This document shows, in pieces, positions 1 through 7,180 of a stretch of 10,029 bases of DNA. The stretch lies in the NCBI GenBank assembly GCA_937901625.1, contig CALDIE010000190.1, positions 1-10,029 on the forward strand. The letters are read 5' to 3'. The notes under the pieces are model-generated. The model was given only the letters and a program-made list of their open reading frames with translations, was not told where the DNA came from and did not search any database. The position numbers and the translations under genes were made by a program. Origin of the DNA: an uncultured Lachnospiraceae bacterium (lineage in GTDB: Bacteria; Bacillota; Clostridia; Lachnospirales; Lachnospiraceae). Numbering within the stretch: the first letter of the stretch is position 1; the number at the start of each line of letters is the position of its first letter.

Positions 1-23
1 CGGTTTGGTAGTGAACACATACG

Positions 24-29
24 AGGAGG
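24..29 (+). promoter_or_regulatory. Shine-Dalgarno site of the phospho-sugar mutase
   Basis: A perfect AGGAGG lies six bases before the ATG at 36 and fixes this start. It contrasts with the next gene downstream, which has no such site close to its start. Confidence 0.85.
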
Positions 30-35
30 ATTTAT

Positions 36-1757
36 ATGAGTTCCAGGGAAGTATACGAAAGCTGGCTTAACGACCCGTATTTTGACGAGGCTACGAAGGA
101 GGAGCTAAGGTCTATCGGGGAAGATGCGAAGGAGATAGAGGAGAGGTTTTATACCTCCCTTACCTTTGGGACGGCAGGTCTGAGGGGCATCATAGGGGCC
201 GGCACGAACAGGATGAACATCTATACCGTAAGAAAGGCTTCACAGGGACTGGCTAATTATATCTTAAAGGCTAACGGAGCCGATAAGGGAGTTGCCATCG
301 CATACGACTCCAGACGTATGAGCCCTGAATTTGCGGATGTGGCAGCGTTATGCTTAAACGCAAACGGGATCAAGGCGTATGTGTTTGAATCTCTGCGTCC
401 GACGCCGGAATTGTCTTTTGCGCTCCGCAAGCTGGGTTGTATTTCCGGTATTGTAGTAACGGCCAGCCACAATCCCCCTGAGTATAACGGATACAAAGTA
501 TACTGGGAGGACGGCGCACAGGTAACACCTCCTCATGACGGAAATATCATCGCCGAAGTGAATGCCGTAACGGATCTTGCCTCCTGTAAGACAATGGATA
601 AGGCAGAGGCCATCGAAAAGGGACTTTATCATGTGATCGGAGCGGAGATCGACGACGCTTATATGGCAGAGTTAAAGAAGCAGATCATTCATCCTGATGT
701 GATCAAGGATGTGGCAGACGAGATCAAGATCGTATACAGCCCGTTCCATGGCACGGGAAATATCCCTGTTCGCAGGATCCTGGCAGAGCTTGGATTTAAG
801 AATGTGTATGTCGTTCCCGAGCAGGAACTTCCCGATCCCGACTTTACGACTCTTGAGTATCCGAATCCGGAAGATCCCAAGGCATTTGAACTTGCCCTTA
901 AGCTGGCCGGGGAAAAAGGCGCTGATATCGTTATGGCAACGGATCCGGATGCGGATCGCCTCGGTATCTATGCACTTGATAAGAAGAGCGGAGAATACAT
1001 TCCGTTTACCGGAAACATGTCCGGTATGCTGATCGCGGAGTACATTTTAAGAGAACGTACGGCAACAGGTACGATGCCGGAGAATCCGGCACTCGTAACC
1101 ACCATTGTTACGACCAATATGGCACACGCCATCACGAAGGCTTACGGATTAAAGGAGATCGATACGCTGACCGGATTTAAATATATCGGTGAGCAGATCA
1201 AGATCTTCGAGCAGACCGGATGCAACAATTATGTATTCGGTTTGGAGGAGTCCTATGGATGCCTTGCCGGAACACATTCCAGAGACAAGGACGCCGTTGT
1301 TGCGGTGATGTGTTTGGCGGAAGTAGCAGCATATTGCAAGAAGCAGGGGATCACCCTTTGGGATATGATGATCGATATGTATGAGAAGTACGGTTATTAC
1401 AAGGAGACTCAGTACGCGATCACCAAGAAGGGTAAGGAAGGTCTCGAAGAGATTGCTGCCATGATGGACAAGCTTCGTAACGATCCTCCGAAGGCATTCG
1501 GTGATCTCAAGGTTAAGAAGTTCCTGGATTACAAGACAGGAAAGAGTCTTGATCTGGAAAGCGGGGAAGAGGGAGTGACCGGATTGCCGGAGTCCAATGT
1601 TCTGTACTTTGATCTGGAGAATGATTCCTGGTGCTGCGCCCGTCCTTCCGGAACCGAGCCGAAGATCAAGTTCTACATGGGAGTTAAGGGCAGCAGTCTG
1701 GAAGATGCGCAAAAGAAGGTAGAAGCGCTGACAGAGGCTGTTAAGTCTTACCTGTAA
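36..1757 (+). CDS. phospho-sugar mutase (phosphoglucomutase/phosphomannomutase, PGM2-like)
   Basis: This 573-residue protein is an alpha-D-phosphohexomutase, which interconverts hexose-6-phosphate and hexose-1-phosphate in the cytoplasm through a phosphoserine enzyme. Visible motifs are the catalytic serine loop TASHNPPEYNG (Ser144), the metal-binding DPDADR loop (303-308), the sugar-binding loop FGLEESYG (401-408) and the phosphate-binding loop SGTEPK (538-543). The EES form of the sugar loop and the length of about 570 residues fit the PGM2/PgcA-like branch rather than the shorter GlmM or ManB branches. The ATG has an ideal AGGAGG six bases upstream. It is the first complete gene before the glycosyltransferases and probably feeds UDP-glucose or dTDP-rhamnose supply, which is inference from context. 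Glucose versus mannose preference cannot be read from the sequence. No damage to the active site is visible. Confidence 0.95.
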   Translation: MSSREVYESWLNDPYFDEATKEELRSIGEDAKEIEERFYTSLTFGTAGLRGIIGAGTNRMNIYTVRKASQGLANYILKANGADKGVAIAYDSRRMSPEFADVAALCLNANGIKAYVFESLRPTPELSFALRKLGCISGIVVTASHNPPEYNGYKVYWEDGAQVTPPHDGNIIAEVNAVTDLASCKTMDKAEAIEKGLYHVIGAEIDDAYMAELKKQIIHPDVIKDVADEIKIVYSPFHGTGNIPVRRILAELGFKNVYVVPEQELPDPDFTTLEYPNPEDPKAFELALKLAGEKGADIVMATDPDADRLGIYALDKKSGEYIPFTGNMSGMLIAEYILRERTATGTMPENPALVTTIVTTNMAHAITKAYGLKEIDTLTGFKYIGEQIKIFEQTGCNNYVFGLEESYGCLAGTHSRDKDAVVAVMCLAEVAAYCKKQGITLWDMMIDMYEKYGYYKETQYAITKKGKEGLEEIAAMMDKLRNDPPKAFGDLKVKKFLDYKTGKSLDLESGEEGVTGLPESNVLYFDLENDSWCCARPSGTEPKIKFYMGVKGSSLEDAQKKVEALTEAVKSYL

Positions 1758-1806
1758 GATGGCGCTGACCGGACGGAGATGTCCGCGGGAAATGAAGAGA
1801 AAGGAA

Positions 1807-1848
1807 TGGTGGCGGGTGACCGATCGGGCATCTGCCACCACTTTTGCT
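1807..1848 (+). terminator. strong stem-loop after the mutase gene; weak intrinsic terminator or leader hairpin
   Basis: Bases 1807-1818 pair with 1829-1840 to give a 12-pair stem (TGGTGGC with GCCACCA, then five more pairs of which two are G-U) and a 10-base loop. The stem is followed by CTTTTGCT. This is the form of a Rho-independent terminator with a short, imperfect U tract. It would partly insulate the mutase gene from the glycosyltransferase that begins only 12 bases after the stem. There is no room for a promoter between the hairpin and that start, so transcription must read through it, or the hairpin acts in translation instead. The structure is seen directly; its role is inferred. 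Confidence 0.5.
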
Positions 1849-1852
1849 GTAT

Positions 1853-3217
1853 ATGCACATAAAAAAGACCATCCGGTATTTCAAAAAAAATGGACTGAGA
1901 CCGACATTTTACGCAGTCTGGGAGCGACTGGAGCAGAAAAAAACGGAAAAGTATACCTATCTGGAGCCGGAAGAGGAGATTCTGGAGGCACAGAGGGAAT
2001 ATGAGTTTTCTTTTCCGCTTTCTGTTTCCGTGGTCGTGCCGGCGTATGAAACGGATGAGCTTTTTTTGCAGGATCTGATCTTAAGCGTTATGGAGCAGAC
2101 ATACCAGCCTTTAGAGCTGGTTATTGCCGATGCTTCTTCGTCTGAGAGGGTAAAGAAAGTGGTGGAGGAATTACAAAAAGAATATGACAAACTTGTATAC
2201 CACCACTTAGCGGACAATGCGGGGATCGCCGAAAATACCAATCGGGCGGTGGCTCTTGCCAAGGGAGAATATGTCGGACTGCTCGACCATGACGATCTGC
2301 TTACAAAGGATGCTCTGTACCGGGTGGCGAGAGTGATCGAAGAGAGTAAGGAACGTCCCTATCTTGTCTTTACGGATGAGGATAAGACAAGTACCTACTT
2401 AGAGAAGTATTACGAGCCTAACAGAAAGATCTCCTTTGACCGTGAGATGCTGCTTACAAACAATTATGTCTGCCATTTTTCTGTCTACCGGAAGGATGTA
2501 ATAGAGGGACTAAAGTTAAATCCCGAATACGACGGCGCGCAGGACTACGACCTTGTCCTTCGAACGCTTGAGAAGGCGGATCATGACCTTGAAGAAGCCG
2601 GAAAAGGTAAGAAAAAGGGCGAAGAACTGATCCTTCATGTTCCGGAGATCGTTTATCACTGGAGATGTCATGAATCGTCTACGGCCGTTAATCCGGAGTC
2701 CAAGATGTATGCCTACGAAGCAGGGAAAAGGGCAGTGGAGGATTATCTTGCGAGAAATCACATACCGGTGAAGGTATCGCACAGTATGCATCTGGGATAC
2801 TACAGACTGAACTACGGGGATGCGGTTTTTAATTTACGTCCGGATTTCGGAATCGTTGGCGGTCCCCTTTATGAGGGCGGAAAGATCTGCGGTGGAGCGA
2901 TGAATGCGGACGGAACGCCCGTATACGAAGGGCTTCGCAAAGGATTTACAGGGTTGCGGCATCGTGCGATCCTGCAGCAGTCGGTGCCCGCGGTGGACCT
3001 TAGAAATGCCCGTCTGTCAGAAAAGGCAGCAAAGATTCTGGATGAAGTGACCGGTATAAAGAGCGAAAAGAACGGTACCGGGGAAAATGTGTGGTTTAAA
3101 CCGGTTCTTAATGGTTTAAAAAATAAACAGATTTTGGAGAAAAGCCTTATTTTTTGCAATAAATTGCGCACGAGCGGCATTCGTATTATGTACGATCCTT
3201 TGCAGGAGATGAAATGA
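1853..3217 (+). CDS. family 2 glycosyltransferase (GT-A fold) with C-terminal extension
   Basis: Numbered from ATG 1853 the protein has 454 residues. Residues 1-56 form a basic, then acidic leader region. The GT-A nucleotide-sugar domain begins at about 57 (VSVVVPAYE) and carries a DHDD metal-binding motif (145-148), TDEDK (174-178) and QDYD (230-233) in the place of the usual ED acceptor-side motif. It ends near the HWR segment at about 267. The remaining 180 residues resemble the second half of a GT2 domain (RPDFGIVGG, then a segment ending in MYDP), an arrangement I recall from surface-polysaccharide glycosyltransferases of Clostridia. Sugar donor and acceptor are unknown. A TTG at 1844 in the same frame is an alternative start; neither start has a nearby Shine-Dalgarno. 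The stop overlaps the next gene by four bases, so the two are translationally coupled. Confidence 0.88.
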   Translation: MHIKKTIRYFKKNGLRPTFYAVWERLEQKKTEKYTYLEPEEEILEAQREYEFSFPLSVSVVVPAYETDELFLQDLILSVMEQTYQPLELVIADASSSERVKKVVEELQKEYDKLVYHHLADNAGIAENTNRAVALAKGEYVGLLDHDDLLTKDALYRVARVIEESKERPYLVFTDEDKTSTYLEKYYEPNRKISFDREMLLTNNYVCHFSVYRKDVIEGLKLNPEYDGAQDYDLVLRTLEKADHDLEEAGKGKKKGEELILHVPEIVYHWRCHESSTAVNPESKMYAYEAGKRAVEDYLARNHIPVKVSHSMHLGYYRLNYGDAVFNLRPDFGIVGGPLYEGGKICGGAMNADGTPVYEGLRKGFTGLRHRAILQQSVPAVDLRNARLSEKAAKILDEVTGIKSEKNGTGENVWFKPVLNGLKNKQILEKSLIFCNKLRTSGIRIMYDPLQEMK

Positions 3218-4191
3218 TGGAGATCAGGGTAAGCGTCATCATTCCAAATTATAATGGAATGGAGTATTTGGACAATTGCATCAACAGCCTCAGGGGACAG
3301 GATTTTAAGAACTTTGAGATCATTGTTGTGGATGACGCATCTGCGGATGAGAGTGTGGCTTATCTTAAGACCTGTGATGATATCCGCCTGTTCTGTCATA
3401 AGGAGAATGTGGGTTTTGCCGCTTCGGTTAACGACGGGATCAAAGAAGCAAAAGCGGAGTATGTACTGTTGTTAAATAATGATACTGTAGCGGGACGCAG
3501 TTTCGTGGGAGAGTTGTATAAGGCGGTCAGGACGGATGAAAAGGTCTTTTCCGTATCTGCCAAGATGCTTTCGATGAAGGACCCGACGATGATGGATGAC
3601 GCGGGTGATTATTACTGTTCACTCGGATGGCAGTTTACCACGGCAAAGGATCGCCCGGCAAGTGAGTACCGGAAAGCGACGGAAGTATTCAGTGCCTGTG
3701 CGGGTGCCGCTATCTATAAGCGCGATCTTCTCCTTGAACTCGGCGGATTTGACGAAGCACATTTTGCCTATCTTGAAGATGTGGATCTGGGATACAGGGC
3801 CAAATGGCGAGGATACAGGAATCTGTACTGGCCGCGCGCGGTTGTAAAACATGCGGGAAGTGCTGTGAGCGGTTCCAGGCATAATGAGTTTAAGGTCCGG
3901 TTAACGGCGAGAAACAATATCTATCTGATCTATAAAAATATGCCCTTGTGGCAGATCATACTGAATGCGCCTCAGTTATTTGCCGGAATACTTATCAAAA
4001 TGGCTTTTTTTGCCGTAAAAGGTCTTGGGGCAGCCTATCTGGAAGGTCTGTTACAGGGCGTGAGATTGTGTGGAAATCAGAGTGAGATGCGACCGGATTA
4101 TTCGAAGATCCCGATGCCGGTACAGATCAGGATGGAAATGGAACTGCTGGCAAATACTTTTCGACGGATTTTGATGCGGGTGAGCATATGA
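3214..4191 (+). CDS. family 2 glycosyltransferase, NNDT type
   Basis: This 325-residue protein begins directly with the GT-A core: VSVIIPNYNG (6-15), VVDDAS (38-43), the metal-binding LLNNDT ending at Thr91, and the acidic pair Glu188-Asp189 in EDVDLGYR. These are the hallmarks of COG1216-like glycosyltransferases, a group that includes many rhamnosyltransferases. A hydrophobic stretch near residues 245-270 (PLWQIILNAPQLFAGILIK) probably associates with the membrane, where the lipid-linked acceptor lies. The start ATG overlaps the previous stop as ATGA and is preceded by AGGAG at 3204-3208. The stop overlaps the next start in the same manner, so three genes form a coupled set. The likely role is adding one sugar to a polyprenyl-diphosphate-linked oligosaccharide; the sugar itself cannot be read from the sequence. 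Confidence 0.92.
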   Translation: MMEIRVSVIIPNYNGMEYLDNCINSLRGQDFKNFEIIVVDDASADESVAYLKTCDDIRLFCHKENVGFAASVNDGIKEAKAEYVLLLNNDTVAGRSFVGELYKAVRTDEKVFSVSAKMLSMKDPTMMDDAGDYYCSLGWQFTTAKDRPASEYRKATEVFSACAGAAIYKRDLLLELGGFDEAHFAYLEDVDLGYRAKWRGYRNLYWPRAVVKHAGSAVSGSRHNEFKVRLTARNNIYLIYKNMPLWQIILNAPQLFAGILIKMAFFAVKGLGAAYLEGLLQGVRLCGNQSEMRPDYSKIPMPVQIRMEMELLANTFRRILMRVSI

Positions 4192-5603
4192 TTCGAGATA
4201 ATCAAAAGGTATTAAACTGGATACACGTGATATTGGATGGCATCGTTGTGGCGATATCCTATCTGTTTGCGTGGTTCATCAAATTCAAAGTGATCGGTGT
4301 AGATGCCGATGCCGGTGAACTGGTCGGTATCCTGCCCAGAGAAACCTATTTCTCCGTTCTGTACTACATGGTGCCGCTATATCTGATGCTCTATTACTTT
4401 TGCGATCTGTATATGTCAAAGAGATACTCTTCTTCCAGAAGAGAGATCTTTAACATAGTAAAGGCAAATACATTGGGAATCGGTCTGTTCATGGCAAGTT
4501 TGTACTTTGTCCATATCGGTGATATTTCGAGAACCATGATCGCCATCTTCTACATTTCGACCAATGTGCTGGAGATCTTCTTCAGGCAGATGGTGCGAAA
4601 AGTATTAAGGGATATCCGTAAGAAGGGATACAATGTCAAATACATTCTTCTGATCGGTTATTCCAGAGCCTGTGAAAAATACATCGATCGTTTGACGGAG
4701 AATCCGCAGTGGGGATATGTGGTATGCGGTATTCTGGATGACAGGATACCGGCCGGAACCGTTTACAGGGGAGTAAAGGTTCTGGGCAGGATTGACAATA
4801 TCCATGTGATACTTCCCGAAAATAAACTGGATGAAATAGGTATCTCCCTTGCGCTGGAGGATTATGATCGTCTTGAAGAGCTGGTGAATATCTGCGAGAA
4901 GTCGGGCGTACATACCAAGTTTATACCGGATTACAACAGCGTGATCCCATCCCAGGCGTACATTGAGGATCTTACCGGACTGGCAGTTATCAATATCCGT
5001 CATGTGCCTCTTACCAATACCGTAAACATCATCATAAAAAGGCTGATGGATATTGTGGGATCGATCGTATGCATCATCCTCTTTTCCCCGATCATGCTGG
5101 TTTCAGCCCTGATGATCAAGTTTACCGACGGAGGCAAGGTGATCTTTAAGCAGGAGAGAGTCGGGCTTCACAATCACCCGTTCTGGATGTATAAATTCCG
5201 CTCGATGCGTGAGCAGAGTGAGGAAGATGAGAAGAAGGGGTGGACCAGGAAGGGAGATCCCCGTGTAACGACGATCGGAGCCTTTTTGCGAAAGACCAGT
5301 CTGGATGAACTTCCGCAGCTGTTTAATGTATTAAAGGGCGATATGTCACTGGTGGGACCCAGACCGGAAAGACCGCAGTTTGTGGAACAGTTTAAAGAGA
5401 CGATCCCCCGCTATATGATCAAGCATCAGGTCCGGCCCGGTATTACCGGATGGGCGCAGGTAAACGGATACCGTGGAGATACATCCATCCGCCGGAGGAT
5501 CGAGTGTGATCTGTATTACATCGAAAACTGGACCCTGACGATGGATATTAAGATCCTGATAATGACAGTCTTTAAAGGCTTTGTCAATAAGAATGCGTAT
5601 TAA
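4188..5603 (+). CDS. polyprenyl glycosylphosphotransferase that starts exopolysaccharide synthesis (WcaJ/WbaP/CpsE-like)
   Basis: This 471-residue membrane enzyme moves a sugar-1-phosphate from a nucleotide sugar to undecaprenyl phosphate, the first step of capsule or exopolysaccharide assembly. The N-terminal 140 residues hold about four hydrophobic segments. A Rossmann-like CoA-binding-type domain follows (YILLIGYSRACEKYI, from about 150). The catalytic bacterial sugar transferase domain begins at KRLMDIVGS (284), with a hydrophobic membrane-embedded helix, FKQERVG (320-326), YKFRSMR (335-341), the LDELPQL segment with Asp373-Glu374 that corresponds to the known catalytic dyad of the family, GDMSLVGPRP, and RPGITGWAQVNG. 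The full-length architecture fits glucose-1-phosphate or galactose-1-phosphate transferases; which one is not visible. It starts inside the previous gene (ATGA) behind a GGGTGA site. Its stop codon coincides with the left end of a palindromic repeat. Confidence 0.95.
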   Translation: MIRDNQKVLNWIHVILDGIVVAISYLFAWFIKFKVIGVDADAGELVGILPRETYFSVLYYMVPLYLMLYYFCDLYMSKRYSSSRREIFNIVKANTLGIGLFMASLYFVHIGDISRTMIAIFYISTNVLEIFFRQMVRKVLRDIRKKGYNVKYILLIGYSRACEKYIDRLTENPQWGYVVCGILDDRIPAGTVYRGVKVLGRIDNIHVILPENKLDEIGISLALEDYDRLEELVNICEKSGVHTKFIPDYNSVIPSQAYIEDLTGLAVINIRHVPLTNTVNIIIKRLMDIVGSIVCIILFSPIMLVSALMIKFTDGGKVIFKQERVGLHNHPFWMYKFRSMREQSEEDEKKGWTRKGDPRVTTIGAFLRKTSLDELPQLFNVLKGDMSLVGPRPERPQFVEQFKETIPRYMIKHQVRPGITGWAQVNGYRGDTSIRRRIECDLYYIENWTLTMDIKILIMTVFKGFVNKNAY

Positions 5604-5759
5604 GGATCTGTTCAAAAATAAATCTTCACAATTGACTTGTTCAGATGCTCATCTGCTGCATCAGAAAGCCTCGCCGTAGCCCGCTACGGCTACGTTTTCT
5701 TCTTTGCACATGAGCACCTGCCCTGCGTCAAATTGCAAAGTTATTTATGAACAGTTCCT
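5603..5759. repeat. long imperfect palindrome, MITE-like or dispersed hairpin repeat
   Basis: The two ends are near-perfect inverted repeats: AGGATCTGTTCA at 5603-5614 against the reverse complement of 5748-5759, AGGAACTGTTCA. The similarity continues inwards, with AAATAA on both arms, an AATTGAC/AATTTGAC pair, and CAGATGCTCATCTG at 5642-5655 against CAGGTGCTCATGTG read from 5720 back to 5707. The centre is GCCGTAGC (5673-5680) with GCTACGGC (5683-5690). The whole element can fold as one long hairpin in DNA or RNA. No open reading frame of note lies inside. Ends, size and lack of coding suggest a non-autonomous mobile element; a clean target-site duplication is not obvious (TA on the left, AA on the right). 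It separates the sugar transferase from the LCP gene. Confidence 0.75.
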
Positions 5760-5824
5760 AAGAGATCATCTTATGGAACAAGGGGGCAAAATATTAGAAA
5801 GAAGCAGGAGAGTGAAAGAAGAAC

Positions 5825-7165
5825 ATGAGCGGTAAGCGAAAGGACACACATCATAAAGGACAGTACAGAGACTATGAAGATGATGTGATTTATGAGGATG
5901 ACGTAGTTTATGAGGATGATGTGGTCTATGAGGACGACATAGTCTACGAGGATGACGTGGTCTATGAAGATGATCCGGAGTATGAGGATGATGTAGTATA
6001 CGAAGACGATGTTGTATACGAAGAAGAGGAGTATCCGGCGAAACGTTCACGAAAGGGAACATCTTCTTCCGTGAAGAAAAAGGGCGGTAAGAAGGGTAAG
6101 AAAAAGAACAGTACGGTCAAGGTGTTGATCTTTTGTGTGGAGTTCCTGGTGCTGCTGGGTCTGGGCGGACTCTTATGGTTTGTCACCAGAGCCACCAAGG
6201 CGGAGAAGATCAATATCGACCCGGCTCAGATCGAAGTGAACGCGGGACTGGAAGAATACTATCAGCAGATTAATGCGTCTTCAACGGAAGGCGGCGGTGG
6301 AAAAGGTTATACGCAGATCGCGCTTTTCGGTGTTGACTCGAGAGAAGGTGAGTTATCCAAGAATACCCGTACCGATACGATCATGATCGCGTCCGTCAAT
6401 CAGGATACCGGAGAGGTAAAGATCGTCAGTGTATTCCGTGATACATACTTAAACACCGGAAATGATGTCTATAACAAAGCGAACAGCGCATATGCCAAGG
6501 GCGGCCCGGAGCAGGCAATACAGATGCTGAATATGAATCTGGATCTGCATATCGAGGATTACGTGACGGTAGGATTCCGTGGAGTGGTTGAGACGGTAGA
6601 CGGACTGGGCGGTGTACAGATAGATGTTGCAAGTTCGGAGATCGGATACCTCAACGATTACCAGTCATGTATCGCCGAAGATCTCGGATTGGCAAGTTAT
6701 ACACCGGTTACAAACGCCGGCTTACAGACTTTAAACGGTCTTCAGGCCTGCGGCTATTGCCGTATCCGTTATACGGCGGGTGATGATTTCCGTCGTACAG
6801 AGCGTCAGAGAACGGTTCTGACACAGATTTCGGAACGAGCAAAGGCAAACAGCCTGGCAACGGTTGCCAATGTAGCGACCAATGCTTTTTCAAATGTATC
6901 CACATCCTTTGATCTGAATGAGATTTTAAATCTCGCGGCGGATGTAAACCATTATACGATCATTGCAACGGAAGGATTTCCGTTTGCCGATTACCGTACG
7001 ACCGGTTCGATCGGAAGTAAGGGAAGCTGTGTTATCCCGACGGATCTGACAACAAATGTCAGTCTCCTGCATAAGTTTTTGTATGGGGTGGAGGACTATG
7101 AACCCTCCGATACAGTGAAAGAGTGCAGCAGGGAGATTGCCGCTCAGACGTCTCCTTATCTGTAA
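5825..7165 (+). CDS. LytR-CpsA-Psr (LCP) family wall-polymer ligase with acidic repeat N-terminus
   Basis: The protein has 446 residues and belongs to the family that transfers lipid-linked glycopolymers to peptidoglycan outside the membrane. Residues 17-70 are nine six-residue units of the type YEDDVV, followed by a lysine-rich stretch (73-94) and one transmembrane helix (about 98-121), so the repeat tract should be cytoplasmic. The LCP domain starts at about 165 with LFGVDSR (167-173), TRTDT (181-185) and VFRDTYL (Arg205, Asp206), and includes the later arginine-rich segment CRIRYTAGDDFRRTERQR (from 312). These match the conserved polyprenyl-phosphate-binding residues of the family. Five cysteines lie outside the membrane (282, 309, 312, 402, 434). 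ATG 5825 is the only start in this frame after a stop at 5813; AGGAG lies 14 bases away, which is rather far. In this locus it likely attaches the polysaccharide to the wall. Confidence 0.93.
   Translation: MSGKRKDTHHKGQYRDYEDDVIYEDDVVYEDDVVYEDDIVYEDDVVYEDDPEYEDDVVYEDDVVYEEEEYPAKRSRKGTSSSVKKKGGKKGKKKNSTVKVLIFCVEFLVLLGLGGLLWFVTRATKAEKINIDPAQIEVNAGLEEYYQQINASSTEGGGGKGYTQIALFGVDSREGELSKNTRTDTIMIASVNQDTGEVKIVSVFRDTYLNTGNDVYNKANSAYAKGGPEQAIQMLNMNLDLHIEDYVTVGFRGVVETVDGLGGVQIDVASSEIGYLNDYQSCIAEDLGLASYTPVTNAGLQTLNGLQACGYCRIRYTAGDDFRRTERQRTVLTQISERAKANSLATVANVATNAFSNVSTSFDLNEILNLAADVNHYTIIATEGFPFADYRTTGSIGSKGSCVIPTDLTTNVSLLHKFLYGVEDYEPSDTVKECSREIAAQTSPYL
5873..6034 (+). repeat. nine tandem 18-base coding units (YEDDxx) in the LCP gene
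   Basis: Nine consecutive 18-base units encode YEDDVI, YEDDVV (twice), YEDDIV, YEDDVV, YEDDPE, YEDDVV (twice) and a degenerate YEEEEY. Codons differ between units (GAT/GAC, GAA/GAG, GTA/GTG/GTC/GTT), so the repeats are conserved more at the protein than at the DNA level. The unit length is a multiple of three, so gain or loss of units would keep the frame. Confidence 0.9.
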
Positions 7166-7180
7166 AAAAGAGAAGTGACT

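Noticed and set aside
1149..1841. 230-codon open frame on the minus strand opposite the mutase gene
   Set aside because: It lies fully against the conserved phosphohexomutase and the following spacer; its translation has no recognisable motif, and its openness follows from codon bias of the real gene.
1759..2004. 81-codon plus-strand frame starting just after the mutase stop
   Set aside because: Its second half overlaps the glycosyltransferase in another frame, no Shine-Dalgarno is present before the ATG, and the peptide resembles nothing known.
5632..5660. TTGACT at 5632-5637 as a -35 promoter box
   Set aside because: No TATAAT-like box stands 16-18 bases downstream, and the sequence is part of the palindromic repeat arm.
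5873..6034. Tandem 18-base units considered as a CRISPR-like or regulatory repeat array
   Set aside because: There are no spacers, units are contiguous and in frame, and variation is mainly at codon third positions, so this is a coding repeat.
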